Shown: positions 7,353-14,086 of the stretch, piece by piece
Layout: every line of letters begins with the position of its first letter
Position numbering within the stretch: the stretch's first letter is position 1
Assembly: GCA_016200025.1 (NCBI GenBank)
Contig: JACQFO010000010.1
Location: 1 to 21,247 of the forward strand
Length of the DNA stretch: 21,247 nt
DNA from: Nitrososphaerota archaeon
GTDB lineage: Archaea > Thermoproteota > Nitrososphaeria > Nitrososphaerales > Gagatemarchaeaceae
Direction of reading: 5' to 3'
Notes under the pieces: model-generated
The model's input: the letters and a program-made list of their open reading frames with translations, nothing else
Database searches by the model: none
What the model was told of the DNA's origin: nothing
Position numbers and translations under genes: made by a program

Positions 7353-8860
7353 TGGCCCGCGGAACCTCCTCGTGGCGTCCTCCGTTCCTCGCGCATGAAG
7401 AACCTGGAAAACTCCATGGATTTCAAGGTCGCCGCCCCGAATCCGAAGAGGGAAAGCCCGAGGAGCGTCCCGCCGCGCAGGAAGGTGGGCAGTGAGAGTG
7501 AAACAGCGAGGATCGACAGCAGGCCCTCCAGCACGAGCGTTCCTGTCCCCTCGCCCCCCTGGTCGTCGGCAGACTCGCCCGACGCGCCACCCTTCGGGGT
7601 CCTGAAGAAATGCCCCGGACGGCCGGCGAGGCCGCTCACGAAGGAGATGGCCGATATGGTGAACATGCTGGTTATCATGTAAGAGAGGGCAGGGAGCAGG
7701 GCCAGGTTCCTCAGGCTCAGCATCTTCCGCAAAGAAAGCGAATGAACACCGGCGATGTAGAAGACCGCTACGGGCACGGTGACAGCAACGATGTACAGTG
7801 GGTTGCCGAAGATGGAGGCCGACGGGTCGAGGCCTCCAAAGACAATCGCGACGGCCGTGGAGAGCGTGACCGTGAGCCAGCTCAGCGCAGCGAACGGCGA
7901 GAGCATGGTAAGGAGGAGCAACGCTTTGCGAGCCGGGTCGAGCGACTTCGACCTGACGATGGTGGTGAAATTGGCCCTGAGGCACTGGGCCCATCCCTGG
8001 GCGACGCGGGCCGCCTGCCTCTTCCAGACCCTCAGGGATGAGGGGTCTTCGCTCGGGAGTTCGGAGGAGCTGAGGTAGCCCCCCTTGAGGCCTGCGGAGA
8101 AGAGCCTGCACGAAAGGTCCGCATCCTCGGCCAAGACGCCCTCCCTCCAATAGCCGACCTCCTTGAGGCCAGCCGCGTCTGCAAGAACGAAGCCGCCTTG
8201 CAACGAGAATGGCACCGAGAGGCGGGTGGCGCCCATCTTCTGAAGAGAATCCACAGAGTCCTGGAAGAGGGCGAAGGCCCTTGTGACCAGGTTCTTCTCG
8301 CGGTTGTAGTGCCCCACCCTGTAGGAGACGAAGGATAGGCCCCGCCCTCGCATGTAAGCGAGCCCGTCTTTGAGGGCCCCAGGCGGAGGGCGGGAGTCCG
8401 CGTCTATGAGGAGGATGTGCTCCCCCGTCAGTTTCCCCGCGGCGTGATTGAGGGCCCCGGCCTTGAACCCGCCGCGACTCTCCCTTCTGGAGTGTTGGAC
8501 TTCCACCCCGGAGTCCCGGAAGTCTCTGAGCTTCCCATCAATCACACCGACGGTCTCGTCAGTGGAATCGTCGGCGACCACCAACTGGAGCCTGTCATGC
8601 GGGTAGTCGAGTGCGAGGAGGGCGTCCAAAGTTCCAGCTACGACTCTTGGCTCGTTGTAGACTGCGAGGAAGACGGACGCTGGGGCAGCTTCTATGTAGG
8701 GGAGAAGTGGCGTCGCAGGATCCCTGTAGAAGAAGCTGCCGGCCAGAAGCGCCACTGAATAGGCAGAAAACGCGAAGACGGGGATGCTGAACAGGACGAC
8801 GAGTACAGATACCAATAGGTCGAACAAGCCGCGGTACTGTTGGAAGTCGACCCAGAACAC
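7349..8860 (-). CDS. Cellulose-synthase-like processive GT2 membrane glycosyltransferase
   Basis: This is a membrane glycosyltransferase of the cellulose/mannan/hyaluronan synthase type, likely polymerising a surface or extracellular polysaccharide from nucleotide-sugars. From GTG 8860 it is 503 residues. One or two helices (about 13-45) precede a cytosolic GT2 domain with DDSTDET (97-103), LLIDADSRP (D153, D155) and the catalytic LAEDADLSCR (D246). The QxxRW acceptor motif is altered to QAARV (282-286). Three to five helices follow (about 313-342, 353-372, 387-411, 441-479), with FFRTPKGG (418-425) resembling the gating-loop region of BcsA-like enzymes. The frame is open to 9040, but an ATG at 8983 would collide with the divergent gene. 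GTG 8860 is preferred and 8983 is the alternative. Product and donor are unknown. Confidence 0.87.
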   Translation of the reverse strand: MFWVDFQQYRGLFDLLVSVLVVLFSIPVFAFSAYSVALLAGSFFYRDPATPLLPYIEAAPASVFLAVYNEPRVVAGTLDALLALDYPHDRLQLVVADDSTDETVGVIDGKLRDFRDSGVEVQHSRRESRGGFKAGALNHAAGKLTGEHILLIDADSRPPPGALKDGLAYMRGRGLSFVSYRVGHYNREKNLVTRAFALFQDSVDSLQKMGATRLSVPFSLQGGFVLADAAGLKEVGYWREGVLAEDADLSCRLFSAGLKGGYLSSSELPSEDPSSLRVWKRQAARVAQGWAQCLRANFTTIVRSKSLDPARKALLLLTMLSPFAALSWLTVTLSTAVAIVFGGLDPSASIFGNPLYIVAVTVPVAVFYIAGVHSLSLRKMLSLRNLALLPALSYMITSMFTISAISFVSGLAGRPGHFFRTPKGGASGESADDQGGEGTGTLVLEGLLSILAVSLSLPTFLRGGTLLGLSLFGFGAATLKSMEFSRFFMREERRTPRGGSAGQ

Positions 8861-8947
8861 TATTTCTGGGTTCCAATGGGCTGCGGTCGGACGGCTGTCG
8901 TCCCTGGGCTCTGACCCAGAACCACCTTGAGCACGAGCCCGCCAAGG

Positions 8948-8954
8948 CTTAAAG
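8948..8954. promoter_or_regulatory. Candidate TATA box between divergent membrane-protein genes
   Basis: The stretch reads CTTAAAG on the plus strand and CTTTAAG on the minus strand. On the plus strand it would start transcription near 8976, six bases before the ATG at 8982. On the minus strand it would start near 8926, leaving a leader of about 65 bases to the GTG at 8860. It could serve both genes. Confidence 0.35.
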
Positions 8955-8981
8955 ATGGACGCACCCGCGGGGCGAACCCCC

Positions 8982-9506
8982 ATGGACCAGAACACACGGA
9001 CGATGTTCAGGATCATCGCATGGGTCTCGTTCCTCACCATCGTCGTCGTGGTGGCCTACGGGCTGATAGAGTCTTTCAGGAACTTTCGGACTGGCCTCGC
9101 CGTTGGCGAGGTGCTCGTGGACGTTTACTGGCCCCTCCCCCCCTATTTCGCCCAGCCTGTTACCTACTTCAGCGTGGCCTGCGTTTCTTTGTTCTACTCT
9201 GGGCTCCGACTCTGGGAGATCAGGATCTCGAGGTGGCCTGGGTGGCTCCTCTCCTTCCTGCAGATGACAGGCTTCGTTGTTGCCTTCTCGTCGGCGTTCG
9301 AGGTGCTCTACAACTTCATGCTCTGGGGTGCGACCTACAGCGTCGCCGCGCTTACTTCGCACTTCCCGAACCCCGACGCCCTATTCAGCAGCTATCCTGC
9401 GCCCTGGAGCTTCGTCTTTGCGACAAGGGCGTTCGCCGCCTTGTTCGTAATCAGCGGGTACTCGGTCTACTTCCTCAGAAGGCTAAGCAACTCGCTTCTT
9501 ATTTAG
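8982..9506 (+). CDS. Multi-pass membrane protein of unknown function
   Basis: I do not recognise this 174-residue protein. It begins MDQNTRTMFRIIAWV and has about four hydrophobic helices: near residues 9-27, 53-73, 84-108 and 141-165. A loop with prolines and aromatics (DVYWPLPPYFAQP) lies after the first helix, and a second outer-type loop (SHFPNPDALFSSYPAPW) precedes the last. An in-frame ATG at 8955 lies at the edge of the predicted TATA box, so the ATG at 8982, six bases after the predicted transcription start, is chosen. The gene diverges from the glycosyltransferase and converges with another small membrane protein, overlapping it by 8 bases at the 3' ends. It may belong to the surface block, but nothing in it proves that. 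Confidence 0.8.
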   Translation: MDQNTRTMFRIIAWVSFLTIVVVVAYGLIESFRNFRTGLAVGEVLVDVYWPLPPYFAQPVTYFSVACVSLFYSGLRLWEIRISRWPGWLLSFLQMTGFVVAFSSAFEVLYNFMLWGATYSVAALTSHFPNPDALFSSYPAPWSFVFATRAFAALFVISGYSVYFLRRLSNSLLI

Positions 9507-9867
9507 CCTGTTCAGGCGCGGCGTTCCCCGCGTAGAGCAGAAACAAGTGAACTACAGCGAATAGCCCGAAGCCCACTATCGATATCGCTGAGACGACCTG
9601 GAATGCTCCGAAGATGAAGGGTATCGCAATGTACGCCCTGTAAGCTGAGACGAGGGCCCCCAGCACAGCGGTCGAGCTTGCCCAGGCCCAGGTGATTCTC
9701 TCTCTCGGCCTCAGGCGGAGAAGTAGCCCGCTGACGACGCAGGTGGCGACGGGCCAAATGACCAGGGCTGAGCTGATGTATAATGCGATGACAAGCCAAA
9801 CTGCGCCCACGGCCATGAATCCGTAGGAAGTGTTCGTCTTCAAGGTTTGAACGAAATCGGACAACAC
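9499..9867 (-). CDS. Small membrane protein of unknown function
   Basis: This 122-residue protein is not recognised. It has three or four hydrophobic helices: about residues 15-33, 34-50, 60-83 and 84-113. A basic loop RLRPRERI between the second and third is probably cytosolic. The frame is open far upstream into the DNA polymerase gene on the other strand, but that extension is a shadow with no membrane character. The start chosen is GTG at 9867, which lies 25 bases from the centre of a strong TATA box, the ideal spacing for a leaderless archaeal message. An ATG inside (at MAVGAVW) would leave about 105 residues and is the alternative. The 3' end overlaps the convergent membrane protein gene by 8 bases. 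Confidence 0.7.
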   Translation of the reverse strand: MLSDFVQTLKTNTSYGFMAVGAVWLVIALYISSALVIWPVATCVVSGLLLRLRPRERITWAWASSTAVLGALVSAYRAYIAIPFIFGAFQVVSAISIVGFGLFAVVHLFLLYAGNAAPEQAK

Positions 9868-9887
9868 CGACGCGGCTCCGGCTGTCG

Positions 9888-9896
9888 TTATAAATT
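9888..9896. promoter_or_regulatory. Shared TATA box for polB (+) and a small membrane protein (-)
   Basis: TTATAAATT lies between divergent genes and reads TATA-like on both strands (AATTTATAA on the minus strand). Its centre near 9892 is about 24 bases before the polB ATG at 9916 and 25 bases before the GTG at 9867 on the minus strand. Both starts therefore sit where an archaeal transcript would begin. One box could serve both directions. Confidence 0.6.
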
Positions 9897-9915
9897 GTGC
9901 TAATGAACCCGGGTA

Positions 9916-12504
9916 ATGCCAGTTAGCCTTATCTGTCTTCGGCCGAGGATGCGGGGCAGGGTTTGCTGGTTGCAATCGACTGTCCAGAGAGCTGAGCTCG
10001 CTGCGCGACTGGCGGAATTGACGAGGTCTGTGGAGGAGATGGACGAATCTCTCCTGGCCTCCGCCTTCTACGACGGAGACGCGAGGCTTGCGGTGCTGAA
10101 GTTCTACGACCAGAAGGCGGGGAGGTTCTGGCACTGGAAGGACAACACGGGCCACAGGCCCTACTGCTACACGCGCCTGGAACGGAGCGAACTCGGCGCC
10201 ATCGCGGACAGGAAGGACGTGGTGGAGATCGTCGAGGAGGAGAAGGACGACCTGCTCAACGACGGCCGCGTGAAATTGCGTAAGATCATCACTACGGACC
10301 CTCTCGCGATTGGCGGAGGTAACGATAGCATCAGGGACAAGATAAGGGCCTGGGAGGCCGACATAAAGTACTACGAGAACTACGCCTACGACCGCGGCCT
10401 GCGCATGGGGACCTACTACAGGGTCTCCTCCGGGGTGGTGATCCCAGTCAAGCACGATGTCCCCGCCAAGGTTGCGATGTCGCTGGCCGAGATACTCAAG
10501 AGGAATCAACCTGAGTTCGCCCCGTACCTGAAGGAGTGGGCTGAACTCCTGGGCGAGCCTCTTTGCGATTTCAGACGGGTGGCCCTCGATATCGAGGTGG
10601 CGAACGAGGCGGGGCGCCTCCCCGACCCAGAGGACCCCAAGCGGCCGGTGATAGCTGTGTCATTCTTCAGCGATACGGAGAAGCTCGTCTACGTCCTCAG
10701 GGAAGGAAAGGACACCAAGGGGGTCGAGACCATGGACTATCCGGTCAAGGTCTTCGAGGATGAACCGACGCTGCTCCGTGCTGTGATGGCCAAGATAATG
10801 GACTATCCCGTAGTAGTCACGTTCAACGGGGACGACTTCGACCTGCGCTACCTGAAGCACAGAGCGGAGGCTGTCGGGATCGTCGAAAGCGAGAACCCCA
10901 TCCAACTCGAAAGGGTCGCGTCTACCCTGAAACATGGGGTGCACATAGACCTATACCAATTCTTTCGCAATAGGTCGATCCAGGTCTATGCGTTCAGCAA
11001 CAGGTACACTGACCACACCCTGAATGGGATTTCGGAGGCGCTCCTGAACAGGTCGAAGATCGAATTCGAGGGGGAGATAGGCGACCTTCCCCTCCCGGAG
11101 CTCGCCAACTATTGCCTCAACGACTCTCAGCTCACCTACGAACTCACGACCATGGGGGGCTCCGTGGTGATGAAGCTCCTGCTTGTAATCTCCAGAATCG
11201 GCAAGATGCCCATCAACGACGTGTCCAGGCTGGGAGTCTCGAACTGGATCAGGAGCATGCTCTTCTACGAGCACCGGAGGCTGGGGGCCCTCATCCCGAG
11301 GCAGGACGAACTAGGCGAGAAGGGAGGAGCCTCCTCTCAGGCGATCATAAAGGGAAAGAAGTACAAAGGGGGGTTGGTCATCGAGCCCAAGCCTGGAATC
11401 TACTTTGACGTCTCGGTCCTGGATTTTGCGAGCCTGTATCCCAGCCTCATCAAGGTCTACAACCTGTCCTACGAGACGGTGAACTGCCCGCACGAGGAGT
11501 GCAAGGACAACGTCGTCCCCGACACCACGTCGTGGGTCTGCAGGCGGAGGAAGGGCATCACGAGCCTCGTGACAGGCTCGCTGCGGGACCTCAGGGTGAG
11601 TCACTACAAGCCTCTCACCAAGGACCTCACCCTGTCAAAGGAAGACCGCGAGCTGTACAACGTGGTATCCCAGGGCCTGAAGGTGTTCTTGAACGCCACC
11701 TACGGAGCCATGGGCTTCGAGACCTTCGCCTTCTACTGCCTCCCTGTGGCGGAGGCAACTGCGGCGCTCGGGCGATACGCGATCACGAAGACCATAGGGA
11801 GATGCGGCGAGCTGGGGATAGAGGTCCTCTACGGTGACACAGACTCGCTGTTCCTGAAGAGCCCGTCGGCGGACCAGATCGCGACGGTCTCGCGATGGGC
11901 GGACGGCGAACTGGGGGTGGAGCTTGACCTCGACAAGGTCTACAGGTACGTCGCATTCAGCAGCAGGAAGAAGAATTACTTCGGGGTCCTACCCGACGGG
12001 ACCGTCGACATCAGAGGGCTCACGGGGAAGAAGTCCCAGACGCCGGATTTCCTGAAGAAGATATTCTACCAGGCGCTGGAGACCCTCAGCAAGGTCCAGA
12101 CTGTGGACGACTTCGAGAAGGCGAGGACGAACATCAAGGGCCTCCTTGCCGGCATGATTGGAGACCTGAAGGGCAGAAAGGTCCCGGTGGAGGAGTTGGC
12201 CTTCAACGTGATGATGGGGAAGACGACCGAGAAGTACAATGGGACCACGCCCCAGCACGTAAGGGCCGCCAAGCTTCTGGAGGACAGGGGGAAGGAGATC
12301 AAGGCGGGCGAGATAATCGCCTACGTCAAGACGAAGAATCCCCCCTTCGTCAAGCCCGTCGAACTGGCCAAAGTCGAAGACGTCGACGCGGAGAAGTACA
12401 TCGAATACGCGCACTCGATGTTCGACCAGATGCTCGACGCCCTGGACTTCAGCTTCGACGAACTGATGGGCGCCACCACGCTCGACTTCTTCTGGTCAGG
12501 CTAG
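9916..12504 (+). CDS. polB: Family B DNA polymerase (archaeal PolB) with 3'-5' exonuclease
   Basis: This is a replicative-type family B DNA polymerase of 862 residues. The exonuclease domain shows Exo I in VALDIEVAN (D225, E227), Exo II in TFNGDDFDLRYL and Exo III in YCLNDSQLTYEL, all intact, so proofreading is expected. The polymerase domain has motif A DFASLYPS (D503), motif B KVFLNATYG (K589, N593) and motif C YGDTDS (D641, D643), followed by RKKNYFG. CPHEEC and a later C (WVCRRRK) lie after motif A and might form a small metal site. The ATG at 9916 matches the leaderless position of the TATA box upstream. The first 41 residues do not look like the family, and ATG 10039 (MDESLLASAFYDGD) is the alternative start, directly after GGAGGAG. 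It stands alone, with no visible operon partner. Confidence 0.96.
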   Translation: MPVSLICLRPRMRGRVCWLQSTVQRAELAARLAELTRSVEEMDESLLASAFYDGDARLAVLKFYDQKAGRFWHWKDNTGHRPYCYTRLERSELGAIADRKDVVEIVEEEKDDLLNDGRVKLRKIITTDPLAIGGGNDSIRDKIRAWEADIKYYENYAYDRGLRMGTYYRVSSGVVIPVKHDVPAKVAMSLAEILKRNQPEFAPYLKEWAELLGEPLCDFRRVALDIEVANEAGRLPDPEDPKRPVIAVSFFSDTEKLVYVLREGKDTKGVETMDYPVKVFEDEPTLLRAVMAKIMDYPVVVTFNGDDFDLRYLKHRAEAVGIVESENPIQLERVASTLKHGVHIDLYQFFRNRSIQVYAFSNRYTDHTLNGISEALLNRSKIEFEGEIGDLPLPELANYCLNDSQLTYELTTMGGSVVMKLLLVISRIGKMPINDVSRLGVSNWIRSMLFYEHRRLGALIPRQDELGEKGGASSQAIIKGKKYKGGLVIEPKPGIYFDVSVLDFASLYPSLIKVYNLSYETVNCPHEECKDNVVPDTTSWVCRRRKGITSLVTGSLRDLRVSHYKPLTKDLTLSKEDRELYNVVSQGLKVFLNATYGAMGFETFAFYCLPVAEATAALGRYAITKTIGRCGELGIEVLYGDTDSLFLKSPSADQIATVSRWADGELGVELDLDKVYRYVAFSSRKKNYFGVLPDGTVDIRGLTGKKSQTPDFLKKIFYQALETLSKVQTVDDFEKARTNIKGLLAGMIGDLKGRKVPVEELAFNVMMGKTTEKYNGTTPQHVRAAKLLEDRGKEIKAGEIIAYVKTKNPPFVKPVELAKVEDVDAEKYIEYAHSMFDQMLDALDFSFDELMGATTLDFFWSG

Positions 12505-12636
12505 CCCTGAGGCTTCTTCTCGAGGCAGGCCCTTCGGTGCAGTTGACTATCGGCCCGGCCCCTTGTCCCTGGCTCGTTGAGGCCGAATAGCGAGTGCGAA
12601 GATGCCAATGCGTTCGGCTAGGAACTAAAGGTCGGA

Positions 12637-12649
12637 GGAAACGTTTTCC
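12637..12649. promoter_or_regulatory. Small palindrome upstream of the GyrI-like/agmatinase operon
   Basis: GGAAACGTTTTCC contains the perfect 8-base palindrome AAACGTTT, with GG and CC on the outside offset by one extra T. It ends about 15 bases before the candidate TATA box at 12665. That is a reasonable place for an operator or activator site. It is short and may be chance. Confidence 0.25.
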
Positions 12650-12664
12650 ATTCCCCTCCAAGAG

Positions 12665-12671
12665 TTTATTA
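12665..12671 (+). promoter_or_regulatory. Candidate TATA box for the GyrI-like/agmatinase operon
   Basis: TTTATTA is centred about 33 bases before the ATG at 12701, predicting a leader of roughly 8 bases. The rest of the 196-base gap after polB (12505-12700) shows no gene, only the small palindrome just upstream. Confidence 0.45.
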
Positions 12672-12700
12672 CCCTTCGAGCTTCGTGGCAGCCGAACAGG

Positions 12701-13165
12701 ATGGCTGAGCCTGAGGTGAAGTTCACTGTGGCGCCCAGGCTCGTCGTGGCGTCCCTGGAGAGGAAAGGATCCTATTCTGAAATACTGGAATCGATGAAAC
12801 AGCTGAAGGATTTCATAGACTCCAAGGGGATCGAACAGTCTGGATATCCGTTCTGCCTCTACTATGACAACCATACGGAGACCGCGGAGGAGGACCTGAA
12901 AAGCGAAGCCTGCATCCCGGTCAGGGGTCCATTCGAGCCCGAAGGCATGTACCGCCTAAAGGAATTCCCCGAGACCGAAGTCGCCGAGACCCGCCACACC
13001 GGCCCCCCGGAAGAGTTCTCGAGGACCTACGGCCCCTTCCTCGAGGGACTCATCAACGGCGGGTTTAGGATTGTGGGACCGGCGCGCGAGTACTACATGA
13101 CAGTCTCAGACGTAAGGGGGCCCGGGGCAGGCTTCCTGATACAACAGCCCATTACAAGGAAGTGA
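12701..13165 (+). CDS. GyrI-like (AraC effector-binding domain) small-molecule-binding protein
   Basis: This 154-residue protein matches the stand-alone GyrI-like/effector-binding fold, which binds small, often cationic ligands in a cleft. It has the usual segments: an N-terminal strand FTVAPRLVVASLERKGSYSE, an amphipathic helix (ILESMKQLKDFIDSKGI), the strand YPFCLYYDNH, a central EACIPVRGPF, and a C-terminal GGFRIVGPAREYYMT with IQQPI near the end. There is no helix-turn-helix domain, so it is a free-standing ligand binder, not an AraC/MerR regulator. Its TGA overlaps the GTG start of the agmatinase gene (GTGA), which indicates translational coupling and suggests a link to amine or guanidine chemistry. 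A SOUL/heme-binding relative is possible. The ligand is unknown. Confidence 0.75.
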   Translation: MAEPEVKFTVAPRLVVASLERKGSYSEILESMKQLKDFIDSKGIEQSGYPFCLYYDNHTETAEEDLKSEACIPVRGPFEPEGMYRLKEFPETEVAETRHTGPPEEFSRTYGPFLEGLINGGFRIVGPAREYYMTVSDVRGPGAGFLIQQPITRK

Positions 13166-14079
13166 CAGCCTATGCGACCAAGAAAGGAGGCGCGCGCCCG
13201 GGACTCCCGTTGACATACCTAGACCTCTTTTCGGCTGTGGACCCCCTGGTGGGGCAATCTAATGCGTCCCGACCGGTACTAACAGTCTTCGGCGTCCCCT
13301 ACGACGGAACGACATCGTACAGGCCTGGGACCAGATTCGGTCCCAATGCGATCCGACAGGCCTTCCTGAACGTCGAGGCGTACTCGAAGCCCCTCGGGGT
13401 GGACGTCGAGAAGTTGCCCATCAGGGACGCAGGGAACCTAGCAAGGGTGATCGACCCGAAGAAGATGGCGGACAACGTGTCCAAGGTGACCTCCGAATTC
13501 TACGAATCCAGGTCTGTCTTCTGCATGCTGGGCGGCGAGCATTCGCTGACCTATGGCGCGTTTCGCAACGCACCGGCCGGGACAGGGTTCGTCGTCTTCG
13601 ACGCCCACTTCGACCTGCGAGACGAATGGGAGGGGTCAAGATATTCCCATGCATGCTACCTCAGGAGGTTGACCGAGAAGACTGACCCGAGGGCAGTCGC
13701 CCACATCGGCGGCAGGGCGGCAACGAAGGATGAGTGGAAGTTATCGGAGAAGTTTGGATTGGTGATCTCACCCGGAGAGGCTGGGACATCTGCCAGTTTG
13801 AAGAGATTGGCCGTGTTCTGCTCGACCTTCAAAAGGATCTACGTCAGCATCGACATTGACGGCCTGGACCCCGCCTTCGCCCCGGGGACGGGAACCCCCG
13901 AGGCAGGTGGACTCTCTTCGAAGACCATCCTGGACCTTCTCTACCAGCTGAAGGGCAGGAAGATCGCCGGTTTCGACATCATGGAGGTGAGCCCTCCCTA
14001 CGACAATGGGACGACCAGCGTGGCGGCAGCCAGGTTCATGAACGAGCTTGCTGCCCTTGTTTCCATAGCAGGAAGCTAG
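13162..14079 (+). CDS. speB: Agmatinase (arginase/ureohydrolase family)
   Basis: This 305-residue ureohydrolase most likely hydrolyses agmatine to putrescine and urea in the arginine-decarboxylase route to polyamines. The binuclear manganese ligands are all present: GGEHSLT (H127), DAHFDLRD (D147, H149, D151) and SIDIDGLDP (D231, D233). SYRPGTRFGPNAIR, RYSHACYLRR and APGTGTPEAGG are typical of agmatinases rather than arginases. The start is GTG at 13162, overlapping the stop of the upstream GyrI-like gene by four bases, with AAGGAA just before it. The stop lies 7 bases from the convergent thrS stop. Other ureohydrolase substrates, such as guanidinobutyrate, cannot be fully excluded. Confidence 0.9.
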   Translation: MTAYATKKGGARPGLPLTYLDLFSAVDPLVGQSNASRPVLTVFGVPYDGTTSYRPGTRFGPNAIRQAFLNVEAYSKPLGVDVEKLPIRDAGNLARVIDPKKMADNVSKVTSEFYESRSVFCMLGGEHSLTYGAFRNAPAGTGFVVFDAHFDLRDEWEGSRYSHACYLRRLTEKTDPRAVAHIGGRAATKDEWKLSEKFGLVISPGEAGTSASLKRLAVFCSTFKRIYVSIDIDGLDPAFAPGTGTPEAGGLSSKTILDLLYQLKGRKIAGFDIMEVSPPYDNGTTSVAAARFMNELAALVSIAGS

Positions 14080-14086
14080 GAAGGCC

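Noticed and set aside
6861..7682. A 273-residue plus-strand open frame.
   Set aside because: It is antisense to the coupled membrane protein and glycosyltransferase, is low in hydrophobic structure and rich in charged/proline residues, as shadows in GC-rich DNA are.
9868..10509. A 336-residue minus-strand open frame reaching into polB.
   Set aside because: Only its last 122 residues look like a protein (membrane helices). The rest is a shadow of polB codons in GC-rich DNA.
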